Shown: positions 51,973 through 61,150, counted from the first letter of the stretch. The stretch: DNA of 64,000 bases from Chryseobacterium sp. JV274 (GCF_903969135.1 NZ_LR824569.1:1116001-1180000); one strand, 5' to 3'. The notes: generated by a model not told the origin, from the letters alone. Numbers and translations: made by a program.

Positions 51973-53394
51973 ATGCAAATAATAGATTCAGGGCCGAAAT
52001 ATTCTTCAGGAACAAAGGCGGAAATCAACATGGTATATGTCACTCTGATTACATTGGTTGCCACTTTGGGCGGGCTTTTGTTTGGATATGATACAGCCGT
52101 CATTTCGGGTGCAGAAAAATCCATTCAGGAATATTTAATTATCCCATTGGGGCTGAGCTCATTGGCTCATGGAGCAACTATTTCCAGTGCATTGATAGGG
52201 TGCGTGATTGGAGGAGCTGTTTCCGGATATTTTTCCACCAGGTTAGGAAGGAAAAAATCACTGATGGCAGCTGCATTTTTATTTTTCATCAGTGCTTTGG
52301 GAGCTGCTTATCCTGAATTTTTATTTTTTAAGCAGGGCGAACAATCAATGGGAGTTTTGCTGGCTTTTAACTTTTATAGAATTATTGGAGGAATTGGTGT
52401 TGGTCTTGCTTCTGCAGTTTGCCCGATGTATATTGGAGAAATAGCTCCTGCTGAAGTTCGCGGAAGATTGGTTTCTTTAAACCAGTTTGCCATAATTTTC
52501 GGGATGCTGGTAGTGTATTTTGTCAATTGGGGCATTGCTGACGGAAAATCAGTAGAATGGATCAACGATATCGGTTGGCGTTATATGTTTTTATCACTGA
52601 CCATTCCGGCTGCTTTATTCGGGATTTTACTGTTTTTTGTTCCAGAAACTCCACGATATTTAACCTTGATTAAAAAAGATGATGAAGCGCTTAAAATTTT
52701 AACCAAAATTAATGGTCAACTTCGAGGCCATGAGATTTTTCAGGAAATCAAAGGTACTGCTACCCAGCATAAAAGTATGATTTTTGCATTCGGAAAAACA
52801 GTAATCATTATTGGGATTTTACTTTCTGTTTTTCAGCAGTTTGTAGGAATTAATGTAGCTTTATACTACGCTCCGAGGATTTTTGAGAGCATGGGTGTTC
52901 ATAAGGATGCTTCCATGCTGCAGACCGTGGTTATGGGATTGGTTAACGTCATCTTTACGGTTGTAGCCATTTTCACGGTTGACAAGTGGGGAAGAAAACC
53001 TTTACTGATCGTAGGTTCCATAGGAATGGCAATTGGAATGTTTGCCATTGCCATCTTCTCTTATTTGCATATCATCGGGATTGCAACTTTGGTTTTCATC
53101 ATCATCTATACGGCATCTTTTATGATGTCCTGGGGACCGATATGTTGGGTTTTAATTTCAGAACTTTTTCCTAACAAAATCCGGGGTGCAGCGATTGCTG
53201 TTGCCGTTGCTGCCCAATGGGCTGCTAATTACCTGATCTCCTCCACCTATCCTTTTATGATGGAATTTAGTGGAGCTTTTACTTATGGTTTTTATGGAGC
53301 GATGAGTGTTTTATCACTATTTTTTGTATGGAAAATGGTTCCGGAAACTAAAGGAAAATCTTTGGAGGAAATTGAAAAACTTTGGAAAAAATAG
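51973..53394 (+). CDS. xylE: D-xylose/proton symporter (MFS sugar porter)
   Basis: A 473-residue, 12-helix sugar porter. GGLLFGYDTAVISGAE, the loop GRKKSL, RIIGGIGVGLASAVCPMYIGEIAP and RGRLVSLNQFAIIFG are sugar-porter signatures, with PETPRYL after helix 6. QQFVGINVALYYAP, DKWGRKPLL and the C-terminal PETKGKSLEEIE complete them. As third gene of the xylose operon it should import xylose. The same family includes arabinose and glucose carriers; assignment to xylose rests on the operon. Confidence 0.92.
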   Translation: MQIIDSGPKYSSGTKAEINMVYVTLITLVATLGGLLFGYDTAVISGAEKSIQEYLIIPLGLSSLAHGATISSALIGCVIGGAVSGYFSTRLGRKKSLMAAAFLFFISALGAAYPEFLFFKQGEQSMGVLLAFNFYRIIGGIGVGLASAVCPMYIGEIAPAEVRGRLVSLNQFAIIFGMLVVYFVNWGIADGKSVEWINDIGWRYMFLSLTIPAALFGILLFFVPETPRYLTLIKKDDEALKILTKINGQLRGHEIFQEIKGTATQHKSMIFAFGKTVIIIGILLSVFQQFVGINVALYYAPRIFESMGVHKDASMLQTVVMGLVNVIFTVVAIFTVDKWGRKPLLIVGSIGMAIGMFAIAIFSYLHIIGIATLVFIIIYTASFMMSWGPICWVLISELFPNKIRGAAIAVAVAAQWAANYLISSTYPFMMEFSGAFTYGFYGAMSVLSLFFVWKMVPETKGKSLEEIEKLWKK

Positions 53395-53423
53395 TTATTT
53401 CTTTATATCAACAGTTAGTAATG

Positions 53424-53450
53424 AGGGCATCGGTTTCCGGTGCCCTTTTT
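53424..53450 (+). terminator. Terminator of the xylose operon
   Basis: AGGGCATCGG (53424-53433) pairs with CCGGTGCCCT (53437-53446) with one wobble, loop TTT, then TTTTT. The rest of the gap to 53724 is AT-rich, with one inverted repeat and no gene. Confidence 0.9.
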
Positions 53451-53681
53451 GGTTAAATTAATCGATGTTTTTTATTATTAAATAAAATTTTCTTTATTAA
53501 TGAGCCTTATTTCCAGTGAATACGGTTTTTCTCTTAATTAAAAATTGAGCCCAACCTCAAGAAAAATTAAGCAATTCAATATTTTTTAGGTTTAATCTGA
53601 TTTTAATCACTCTTAATCTTGTATAAAATCTCAATATTTCCTGTTTGATAGACATAATTTGATTAAATTTACGACTATAAT

Positions 53682-53701
53682 GTATGTCATCCCGGACATA
53701 C
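53682..53701. promoter_or_regulatory. Inverted repeat in the leader of the LacI-type gene
   Basis: GTATGTC (53682-53688) and GACATAC (53695-53701) are perfectly complementary around ATCCCG, 23 bases before the ATG at 53725. It could be an autoregulatory site or a hairpin at the ribosome-binding region. Confidence 0.45.
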
Positions 53702-53724
53702 CCAAAACTTCAGAAAAAGCATGT

Positions 53725-54753
53725 ATGAATAAGAAAAATGCCACAATATATGACATCTCGAAAAAGCTTAACGTAAGTGTGGCAACTGTTTCCAGAGCAT
53801 TGAACGACCATCCGAGAATAAGCCAGGCAACGAAAGATTTGGTAAAGAAAACTGCCAAAGAAATGAACTACAAGCAAAATAACCTTGCCAAAGCTCTGAA
53901 AAGCGGGGAAACAAAAAACGTAGGAATTATCGTGCCTTACATTAATACCAATTTCTTTTCATCTGTGATCCGCGGAATTGAAGAAGAGCTTTCCCCACAT
54001 GGTTATCATGTCATTATCTGCCAGAGCCATGAAGATGTAACTATTGAAAAAAGGCACCTAAACACTTTGCTTAATGCTCAGGTTGACGGTATTTTCATGT
54101 CTGTTTCCAAGACGACCATTGATACCGAACATATTCTGAATATTCTGAATACCACCAATACTCCTATTATATTTTTTGACCGTAAAAAAGACATTTCAGG
54201 AATCAGCACAGTAACTATCGACGATTATCGTGGCGGTTATATGGCGACTGAACATTTGATTAATGAAGGCTACAGAAATATTTGTCATTTCTCCGGGGAC
54301 TTAAATCTGGAAATTTATGAGAACCGTCTGAACGGGTACAAACAGGCTTTACTGGACCATAATTTAAGCATTAAGGAAGAAAATATTATCACAACCGGAA
54401 GTTCGATCGATGAAGGAATTGATGCAGTTAAAAAACTTTGGGATAAAAAATCTGTTCCTGATGCCATCTTTTCATCCAGTGATTTTGCTGCGTTAGGTGC
54501 TTGTCAGGAACTGAAAAAACGTAAAATTAAAATCCCGCAGGAGGTTGCTGTTATTGGCTTTTCTAATGAACCTTTTACTCAATTTATGGAGCTTCCGATA
54601 AGTTCTGTAGATCAGACTCCCCTGACGATGGGGAAAATGGCAGGACAGGTTTTTATTGATAGTGTGAAAGAAAATGGTTCCGGGGTTTCTATTGAGAAGA
54701 AGGTGGTTTTGGCGCCGCAGCTTTATATCAGGAAGTCTTCGAAAAGAAGGTAG
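53725..54753 (+). CDS. LacI-family transcriptional regulator
   Basis: A 342-residue repressor. Residues about 4-27 hold the helix-turn-helix (ATIYDISKKLNVSVATVSRA, hinge helix near LAKALKSGETKN). The periplasmic-binding domain follows: NVGIIVPYINTNFFSSVIRGIEEEL, DGIFMSVSK, IIFFDRKKDISGISTVTIDDYRGG, DAIFSSSDFAALGACQELKKR and VAVIGFSNEPFTQFMELPISSVDQ. The frame is open 22 residues upstream, but MNKKNATIYD at 53725 is the standard LacI start. Position between the xylose operon and the galacturonate operon, and the ATCGAT-centred palindromes typical of LacI operators, make it the probable reader of those boxes. Confidence 0.94.
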   Translation: MNKKNATIYDISKKLNVSVATVSRALNDHPRISQATKDLVKKTAKEMNYKQNNLAKALKSGETKNVGIIVPYINTNFFSSVIRGIEEELSPHGYHVIICQSHEDVTIEKRHLNTLLNAQVDGIFMSVSKTTIDTEHILNILNTTNTPIIFFDRKKDISGISTVTIDDYRGGYMATEHLINEGYRNICHFSGDLNLEIYENRLNGYKQALLDHNLSIKEENIITTGSSIDEGIDAVKKLWDKKSVPDAIFSSSDFAALGACQELKKRKIKIPQEVAVIGFSNEPFTQFMELPISSVDQTPLTMGKMAGQVFIDSVKENGSGVSIEKKVVLAPQLYIRKSSKRR

Positions 54754-54780
54754 CTATAGTTAATTTAAAGACAAACATAG

Positions 54781-55179
54781 ATGGATCTGGATAATCAATC
54801 TCTTTATATCATGCTTGGTGGTATTGGTCAATTTATTTTATGGATGTCTTATAAAGTATTGAAAAATAGAACAACCTACCTTATCATATTAATATTCGCA
54901 ATTTTGATTGCTTTACTTGGATATCTTAATATTAATCGTGAATCATTAAAAATGACAAACGGTAGTGCTGCTACATGGGCATTCTTGCCCTTATTTTTTA
55001 TGATTTATTATTGGATATTAAGAAATTTATTTATAATAATCTTTGGAAATGAACCTTTAATGACAGGTTATATGCAATCAAGTTGGGAACAAGGTGAGTA
55101 TAGAAAATTACACATGGGAGATGCTATTTTCACTGTACTGACATTAATTTCACCTTTTTTGACTACTTTACTCTTTTAA
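54781..55179 (+). CDS. Small membrane protein of unknown function
   Basis: A 132-residue protein with four hydrophobic segments (about residues 8-24, 30-48, 65-87 and 112-131). The third includes AFLPLFFMIYYWILRNLFIIIFGNEPLM. The loop EPLMTGYMQSSWEQGEYRKLHMGD is polar and Tyr/Gln-rich. It is not recognised as a member of a named family. It follows the LacI-type gene by 27 bases, and a small broken gene follows, so these two do not obviously belong to sugar metabolism. Confidence 0.75.
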   Translation: MDLDNQSLYIMLGGIGQFILWMSYKVLKNRTTYLIILIFAILIALLGYLNINRESLKMTNGSAATWAFLPLFFMIYYWILRNLFIIIFGNEPLMTGYMQSSWEQGEYRKLHMGDAIFTVLTLISPFLTTLLF

Positions 55180-55212
55180 TAAAAAGTACCAATATTTATT
55201 TAATTTGAAAAT

Positions 55213-55395
55213 ATGGAAAAGAAACATTTAACTGATGAAGAATTTAAAAAGCTTGTAATAGAAATAGCTATATAAATTTCGCCAATCTTAGTAAAGAAAA
55301 AATCTGATTCGTGGTCTGTAGCAGAGAATATAGCAATTTATTCAAGAGATATTGCTGAAGCAGTAAGAAGTATTTTGAGTGATAAAAGTTTATAA
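55213..55395 (+). pseudogene. 59-residue small protein gene interrupted by an in-frame stop
   Basis: Begins ATG at 55213, reads MEKKHLTDEEFKKLVIEIAI, meets TAA at 55273-55275, and continues in the same frame with 39 protein-like codons (KKKSDSWSVAENIAIYSRD then AEAVRSIL) to TAA at 55395. A single base change would restore one 60-codon gene. It is not recognised. It follows the membrane protein by 33 bases and may be its partner. Confidence 0.6.
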
Positions 55396-55436
55396 GCACG
55401 AATTACAAATCCGCGTTATCAATTCAAAAGAAAATA

Positions 55437-55457
55437 CTTTCCACATCATGTGGAAAG
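55437..55457. terminator. Bidirectional terminator
   Basis: CTTTCCACA (55437-55445) pairs perfectly with TGTGGAAAG (55449-55457) around TCA; T-rich flanks on both strands. It separates the small genes from the convergent uxaA gene. Confidence 0.8.
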
Positions 55458-55493
55458 CATTTTCAAATCTAATTATTTATATAAAAACGATAA

Positions 55494-57107
55494 CTATAAA
55501 CTTACGCCCCGTCTCCAAGGAATAAAATCGTTCTGATTGAGAATTGCTGCTTTGGTTTTTACCTCTCCGCTGGCAACTTCTATGATAAATTCTAACAATT
55601 CTTCTGCTTTTTCGTCTATTGATTTTTCCCCTGTAATCACGTCTCCGGTATTGAAATCGATGATATCGGGCATTCTTTCTGATAATGATGTATTTGAGGA
55701 AATTTTCACTACGGGAACCACAGGATTCCCTGTCGGAGTTCCAAGACCAGTTGTGAATAAAACAACATTGGAACCTGAACCCACCAAAGCGGTAGTACAT
55801 TCCACGTCATTGCCTGGTGTACACAATAAATTTAAGCCCGGTTCTTTGATGTATTCTGTAAAATCGAGTACATCATTTATTGGCGATGAACCGCCTTTTT
55901 TAGCCGCTCCTGCAGATTTCATAGCATCGGTTATTAGGCCATCTTTAATATTCCCCGGCGACGGATTCATATCAAAGCCAGATCCTGCAGCAACGACTGA
56001 ATTTTCAAAATCTTTCATTAATTGTAAAAACCTTTCTGCATCTTCTTCTTTCACACAACGGTTGACCAGCTCCTGCTCTACTCCGCATAGTTCCGGAAAT
56101 TCTGAAAGAATAGTTGAACCTCCGATTCCTGCCATTAAATCTGACAGCTGTCCTAAAACCGGGTTTGCAGAAATCCCTGAGAAACCGTCTGACCCCCCAC
56201 ATTCCAACCCTAAAACAAGTTTAGAAATCGGAGCAGGTTTTCTTTCTGTTTCATTAGCCTGTTTGATGGCTTCGTAAGAATCTTTAATAATTCCGCTTAA
56301 CATTTCATCTACAGTTCCGGACTTTTGCTGTTCGTAAACGATGATGGGCTTTTTATTATCCGGACTGATTTTTTCCAGGGCATCTTTAAAAATCTGAACC
56401 TGTAAATTCTGGCAGCCCAAGCTTAAAACTGTTGCTCCGGCTACGTTCGGATTGTTAACATATCCTGCCAGCAATCTTCCCAATGCCTCGGCATCCTGAC
56501 GAATTCCGCCACAACCGCCCTGATGCGTAATGAATTTAACTTCAATATTTTTAAATACTCTTGAATCCTGCTCTTCTTCAACAGCAGTTTCCGTTTCGGA
56601 ATTATTGATTAATGATCTTAATAATAACTGGTGTTTTGTCACTTTTTCAAACAACAGTTCTTTTTCAAAAACATCCTTTAAAATCTCAACATTCCTGTTT
56701 TCACAAAAAACCAACGGGAAAAATAACCATACATTTTCCGTTCCTACCTGCCCGTCTTCGCGATGATAGCCCATGAACGTTTTATCTTTCCATTTATCAA
56801 CATTCGGAGCTGTCCAGGAAGTGGTTTCTGTTTTTCGTTCTACTTTTGCGCTTTGATGTTTTACGTTTTCAGTCGTAATCACCTCTCCTTTCCGGATCGG
56901 CAGGCTGGCTTTTCCCACCAAAACTCCGTACATGATAATAGCATCACCTACAGCAAGATCTTCAGTCACGAATTTGTGTTTCGCTTTCGTGTCTTTTATA
57001 ATTTCATAAGTAAGTTCACCCAAAGTAACAGTTTCCCCCTGCGCAAGATCTACCAGCGCAACCGCTACATTATCCTTGGGATTTACTTTTAGTACTTTCT
57101 TTTGCAT
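55494..57107 (-). CDS. uxaA: Altronate dehydratase
   Basis: A 537-residue enzyme that dehydrates D-altronate to 2-keto-3-deoxygluconate. It has an N-terminal SAF domain (residues 1-80, VNPKDNVAVALVDLAQGETV), then the D-galactarate/altronate dehydratase core (GYHREDGQVGTENVWLFFPL, THQGGCGGIRQDAEALGR, LGLECGGSDGFSG and VGSGSNVVLFTTGLGTPTGNP with Cys and Gly-rich metal segments). The frame extends 23 residues upstream into the uxaB end, but MQKKVLKVNP at 57107 fits, 5 bases after uxaB. It is last in the galacturonate operon, followed by a terminator. Confidence 0.96.
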   Translation of the reverse strand: MQKKVLKVNPKDNVAVALVDLAQGETVTLGELTYEIIKDTKAKHKFVTEDLAVGDAIIMYGVLVGKASLPIRKGEVITTENVKHQSAKVERKTETTSWTAPNVDKWKDKTFMGYHREDGQVGTENVWLFFPLVFCENRNVEILKDVFEKELLFEKVTKHQLLLRSLINNSETETAVEEEQDSRVFKNIEVKFITHQGGCGGIRQDAEALGRLLAGYVNNPNVAGATVLSLGCQNLQVQIFKDALEKISPDNKKPIIVYEQQKSGTVDEMLSGIIKDSYEAIKQANETERKPAPISKLVLGLECGGSDGFSGISANPVLGQLSDLMAGIGGSTILSEFPELCGVEQELVNRCVKEEDAERFLQLMKDFENSVVAAGSGFDMNPSPGNIKDGLITDAMKSAGAAKKGGSSPINDVLDFTEYIKEPGLNLLCTPGNDVECTTALVGSGSNVVLFTTGLGTPTGNPVVPVVKISSNTSLSERMPDIIDFNTGDVITGEKSIDEKAEELLEFIIEVASGEVKTKAAILNQNDFIPWRRGVSL

Positions 57108-57112
57108 TTTTT

Positions 57113-58576
57113 CTAAGAATATAATTGTATAAAGTTGTAATACGCAGTTTCTACGCCGTTGTGGTCTATTTCCCACAAAGCTTTTGCGACTGCATTTTTC
57201 AGTCCGTCAACCTGAGTAAGGTCTGTATCCCAGAAAGCGGTTTCACTTAATGATAATTCTGCTACTTTCCCATAATCTTCGTTTATCCAGATTTCTTTGA
57301 ATTTAGCAACAATAGATTCTTCATCATTGATAGGCAAAGATTTTTCACCAAAATTCCCCTGATAGAATCTGATTAAGCTTGCCAAAGAGAATACCAGATT
57401 TAGTGGTAATTTTTTGTTGATTTCAACGTAACCCAGCAAACTAGGAAGGATTCTTACTTTAAATTTAGAAACAAAATATAACGCGATACTCGCCTGATAA
57501 TGTTTAATAAAAGGATTTCTGAACCTGTCGAAAACTTCTTCCGCAAAATCTTTCAGTTCCGTTTCATCCAGACCCAAAGTCGGATTTACTTCATTAAAAA
57601 TGGTTTCACTTAAAAACTTTCCGATAAATGCATCGTCAATAGATTCTTTTACCGTTTCCTTACCTGATAAAACTGCAGGAGCCAGCATTAAGGTATGACC
57701 GCCATTCAGGATTCTCACTTTTCTCAAACGGTACGGTTGAATATCATCGACCACCAAAATCTGTTCGTTAATCTGAGCAAAAGGAATTCTCTCTTTTAAA
57801 TTTCCGGCATCCTGAATTACCCAAAGTAAGAATGTTTCAGAAACAACCATCATCTGATCTTCATAATCCAACTGATCTTCGTATGATTCTGCGTCATCTT
57901 TCGGATACCCTGGAACAATCCTGTCAACCAAAGTATTATGGAAATAATTATTTTGATTAATCCATTGCGCAAAATCAGCATCTAAATTCCAAAGTCGGGC
58001 ATACTTCAGCATCATATCTCTCAACGCAGATGCATTGTCTTCAATCAATTCACAGGGAATAATTCTTACTCCTTTATCTGTAGCTCCATTGAAATGTTTA
58101 AATCTTTCGTACAATAAAACGGTTAATTTCGCAGGGAAATTCTTGTGCGGACCAATGTAATCATTTTCTGATTCGTCATAAGCAATTCCCGTTTCTGTTG
58201 TGTTTGAGAAGATAAATTCTAATTCTTGTTCTTTCGCCAACGCTAAGAATTCATTGTAATTTGTATAAGGATTAATTGACTTCTGAATCGCAGAAATCAC
58301 TTGTTTTGTATCAACGATCTCCCCTTTTTTAATTCCCCTAGAGAAAAGCGTGTACAGATTATCCTGTTCTTCCAGTTTATGAACCGAACCGCCCGCCGTT
58401 GGTTGAACATTTACAATTCCGGCATTGAACCCCACTTCTTTATTTAATTTATCAATGACATAATCTGTGAATCCTCTCATAAAATTTCCACCTCCAAACT
58501 GTATAATTTTGATGGGAAGTTTTTCCTGAGAACCGATTAATTCACGATTTAATTTTTGTTTTATCTGATTTTCCAT
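57113..58576 (-). CDS. uxaB: Tagaturonate reductase
   Basis: A 487-residue mannitol-dehydrogenase-family enzyme reducing D-tagaturonate to D-altronate with NADH. The nucleotide motif is IIQFGGGNFMRGFTDYVIDKL (about 23-43). The core has EFIFSNTTETGIAYDE, RIIPCELIEDNASALRDMML, FHNTLVDRIVPGYPKDDAE and the catalytic-lysine region RLRKVRILNGGHTLMLAPAVL. The last block (NxxHxxxA pattern) is typical. It precedes uxaA by five bases, completing the isomerase (uxaC)-reductase-dehydratase chain. Confidence 0.96.
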   Translation of the reverse strand: MENQIKQKLNRELIGSQEKLPIKIIQFGGGNFMRGFTDYVIDKLNKEVGFNAGIVNVQPTAGGSVHKLEEQDNLYTLFSRGIKKGEIVDTKQVISAIQKSINPYTNYNEFLALAKEQELEFIFSNTTETGIAYDESENDYIGPHKNFPAKLTVLLYERFKHFNGATDKGVRIIPCELIEDNASALRDMMLKYARLWNLDADFAQWINQNNYFHNTLVDRIVPGYPKDDAESYEDQLDYEDQMMVVSETFLLWVIQDAGNLKERIPFAQINEQILVVDDIQPYRLRKVRILNGGHTLMLAPAVLSGKETVKESIDDAFIGKFLSETIFNEVNPTLGLDETELKDFAEEVFDRFRNPFIKHYQASIALYFVSKFKVRILPSLLGYVEINKKLPLNLVFSLASLIRFYQGNFGEKSLPINDEESIVAKFKEIWINEDYGKVAELSLSETAFWDTDLTQVDGLKNAVAKALWEIDHNGVETAYYNFIQLYS

Positions 58577-58600
58577 CTTTTTAACTCGATGATTTTATTT

Positions 58601-58685
58601 TTTTTTAACGCAGAGCCCAAGTTTTTTTGGCTACTACCTGTTTTTAATTTTGCAAAGGCGTTTCGCTTAACAAAGCTCATAAAGT
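58601..58685. repeat. GCAAAGGC intergenic repeat, copy 2
   Basis: Begins TTTTTTAACGCAGAG and ends with TGCAAAGGCGTTTCGCTTAA then CAAAGCTCATAAAG. It fills the gap between uxaB and exuT. Confidence 0.65.
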
Positions 58686-58686
58686 T

Positions 58687-60219
58687 TTATTTTATCACCT
58701 TATATTTTGGAACCAATGTTTTCATTACGGTCCAAGCGATAAGATATGCTACGGCACATGCTGAAAATATAATCATGTAGCCTTTATCGATTCCATCTAC
58801 AACTACTGATCCTGATTTTTCCAGCTGCTCAAAAAATCCGTCGGGTAATCTTTCGTTGATGTATTGAGGATATTTTTCCAATAAAGGAATTCCGTCAACC
58901 GTTGACCAGGCTTTATGCGCATGATCGAACAATACGCCTGAAGATTTATTAATAATGAATGAACCGATTCCACCCGCCATTCCGCCAATTCCGGTAATGG
59001 TTGCAATGGCTTTTTTCGGGAACATATCGCCAACTGTCGAGAAAATATTTGCCGACCAGGCCTGATGTGCTGCTCCTGCAATTCCGATAATTAAAACCGG
59101 AATCCAATAGGTTACTGAACCTAAAGGCTGTGCTAACAGTGCCAATAAGGGAAAAAATGCGAAAATCAACATGGCTTTCATTCTTCCTGAATAGGCATTC
59201 ATTCCTTTCTTTTCCACAAAATATTTTGGAAGCCACCCTCCGATGATTGACAATAAAGTAATCATATAAAGAACAAACAATGGCAATGCACTTTGTGTAG
59301 AATCCATTTTGTAAACGGAACTTAAATAAGCCGGAGTCCAGAATAAAAAGAACCACCAAACACCGTCTGTCATAAATTTCCCAAAGGCAAAAGCCCAGGT
59401 CTGTCTGTGACTGAAACATTCTTTGAAAGTGAATTTTCTTTCTTCTGCCTGCACGGTATTTTTTTCAACAGCAAAGTCTTCCTGATCCTGCTGAATATAG
59501 GTTAATTCATGTTCGTTAACTTTATGATGTTCGTGAGGTTTTTTGTAGTAGAAAATCCACAATCCCATCCATACAAATCCCAACGCACCAATGATGATAA
59601 ATGCCCATTCCCACCCCATCGCCTTTGCTATAAAAGGAATGGTAACCGGTGCTGCCAAAGCTCCAACCGTTGCTCCTGCATTGAAAATACTTGTTGCTAA
59701 AGCTCTGTCTTTTTTAGGGAAATATTCCGCCGTAGTTTTAATTGCTGCCGGGAAATTTCCTGCTTCACCAATAGCCAATACGAAGCGTGCAAAAATGAAC
59801 AGTGTTACACTCGTACTGATGATGGCTGAGGTATTGGAAACTGTAGAAATCAATTCTTTAGATCCGTGAAAACCTGTCAGCCAGTTTCCGGTAAGAATTC
59901 CTGAGGTTGCAATTCCGCAAAATGCATGTAAAACTGCGCCGACAGACCAGATTCCGATTGCCCAAAGGAAACCTTTTTTGGTATCCATCCAATCGACAAA
60001 TTTTCCAGCAAAAAGCATTCCTACTGCATAGAAAATAGAGAATAATGCCGTGATATTTCCATAATCATTATTGTTCCAGTGAAATTCCGGTGCGATAAAA
60101 TCTTTCCACGTCAAAGATAAAACCTGACGATCAAGATAATTGATTGTGGTTGCAATGAACAGCAAAAAGCATATCGTCCATCTGAAAGTACTCGGTTTAG
60201 GAGATTTAACTGAACTCAT
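58687..60219 (-). CDS. exuT: Hexuronate transporter ExuT-like (MFS)
   Basis: A 510-residue, 12-helix major facilitator of the anion-cation symporter family. TINYLDRQVLSLTWKDFIAP at residues 23-42 is the ExuT/GudP hallmark. FARFVLAIGEAGNFPAAIKTTAEYFPKKDRALATSIFNAG is the family motif, and KFMTDGVWWFFLFWTPAYLS lies in the second half. It imports galacturonate or glucuronate into the cytoplasm for uxaC. The segment near residue 105 (GIATSGILTGNWLTGFHGSKELI) is a longer loop than in E. coli ExuT. It lies between uxaB and kdgA in the operon. Confidence 0.95.
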   Translation of the reverse strand: MSSVKSPKPSTFRWTICFLLFIATTINYLDRQVLSLTWKDFIAPEFHWNNNDYGNITALFSIFYAVGMLFAGKFVDWMDTKKGFLWAIGIWSVGAVLHAFCGIATSGILTGNWLTGFHGSKELISTVSNTSAIISTSVTLFIFARFVLAIGEAGNFPAAIKTTAEYFPKKDRALATSIFNAGATVGALAAPVTIPFIAKAMGWEWAFIIIGALGFVWMGLWIFYYKKPHEHHKVNEHELTYIQQDQEDFAVEKNTVQAEERKFTFKECFSHRQTWAFAFGKFMTDGVWWFFLFWTPAYLSSVYKMDSTQSALPLFVLYMITLLSIIGGWLPKYFVEKKGMNAYSGRMKAMLIFAFFPLLALLAQPLGSVTYWIPVLIIGIAGAAHQAWSANIFSTVGDMFPKKAIATITGIGGMAGGIGSFIINKSSGVLFDHAHKAWSTVDGIPLLEKYPQYINERLPDGFFEQLEKSGSVVVDGIDKGYMIIFSACAVAYLIAWTVMKTLVPKYKVIK

Positions 60220-60255
60220 ATTAGTTTTAGGATTAGTTCGTTTTTTATTTTTTAA

Positions 60256-60316
60256 TAATGATGTTTGTTTTTAAGTTCTCAAAGGCGTTTCACTTACCAA
60301 GACCACAAAGTGTTTT
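60256..60316. repeat. GCAAAGGC-type intergenic repeat, copy 3
   Basis: TTTTTAAGTTCTCAAAGGCG and then TTTCACTTACCAAG, CACAAAGTGTTTT. It fills the gap between exuT and kdgA. Confidence 0.6.
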
Positions 60317-60328
60317 ATTTAATCATTA

Positions 60329-60985
60329 TTATAAAGACTGAATAATTTCCAGTACTTTCTTCGTTTCTTTTTCAATCGTTATATAATCTTTAGCAAGCAT
60401 TAATTCTTTGCTTACCAGTTTGCTTCCCATTCCTACTGCTGAAACACCGGCTTTGAACCAGCTTTCGATGCTTTCTTTAGTGGTATTTACTCCACCTGTC
60501 GGCATAAATTTCAGATTTGGAAAAACATCTTTGATTGCACTCATAAATCCGATTCCTAAGGCGTTCCCGGGGAATAGTTTAATGAAAGTAACTCCTGCGT
60601 CTTCAGCGGTAATAATTTCAGTCGGCGTCATACAACCCGGACTGTACAACAAATCTTTAGGAATCAAAAATTCTGCAACCTCAGCTACAAAACCCGGACT
60701 GATAAAGAAATCTGCTCCTACTTTATAATATTCTTCAGCTTGTTGCACATTTTTTATTGTTCCAATTCCCAAAAGCATTTCCGGCATTTCTGCATTACGT
60801 ATTTCTACCATTTTTGTGAAATTGCTTAAGGCAGATTCACCACGGCTTGTATATTCCACTGCACGAATTCCGGCTTTGTAAAGCGATCTCAGTATTTCCA
60901 GAGTTACCGTTTCATCAGCATTATAATACAGAGGTAAAACTCCCTGATTGATGATGGCCTCAGTAACCGATTGAATTTTTGTCAT
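60329..60985 (-). CDS. kdgA: 2-dehydro-3-deoxyphosphogluconate aldolase
   Basis: A 218-residue class I aldolase (Eda type) splitting KDPG to pyruvate and glyceraldehyde-3-phosphate. GVLPLYYNADETVTLEILRSLYKAGIRAVEYTSRG carries the base Glu; GADFFISPGFVAEV and SPGCMTPTEIITAEDAGVTFIKLFPG carry the Schiff-base Lys; FMPTGGVNTTKESIESWFKAG binds phosphate. Normal length. It works with KdgK, encoded 229 bases upstream in transcription order. Confidence 0.96.
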   Translation of the reverse strand: MTKIQSVTEAIINQGVLPLYYNADETVTLEILRSLYKAGIRAVEYTSRGESALSNFTKMVEIRNAEMPEMLLGIGTIKNVQQAEEYYKVGADFFISPGFVAEVAEFLIPKDLLYSPGCMTPTEIITAEDAGVTFIKLFPGNALGIGFMSAIKDVFPNLKFMPTGGVNTTKESIESWFKAGVSAVGMGSKLVSKELMLAKDYITIEKETKKVLEIIQSL

Positions 60986-61077
60986 TTTGTTTAATTATTC
61001 TGTTTGAAAATAATCTTTGATGGAATTTAATCCATCCTTTAGTATGCTGCCTATTCAAGACTTTTATCTAAATCTTT

Positions 61078-61150
61078 TGTTTTTAGCGCAAAGATTTTCT
61101 TTTTAAAACTTGATGTGTATTTTTAAGTTCGCAAAGGCGTTTGACTGTGT
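61078..61150. repeat. GCAAAGGC intergenic repeat, copy 4
   Basis: TTTTTAGCGCAAAG followed by TTTTTAAGTTCGCAAAGGCG then TTTGACTGTG. The sequence after it (TCGAATCTTCGATTTCACTC) forms a short inverted repeat. It fills the gap between kdgA and kdgK. Confidence 0.65.

Noticed and set aside
55537..56277. Long plus-strand frame (246 codons) inside uxaA
   Set aside because: It is antisense to uxaA, whose motifs are unambiguous; its Ser/Pro-rich translation is typical of a shadow frame.
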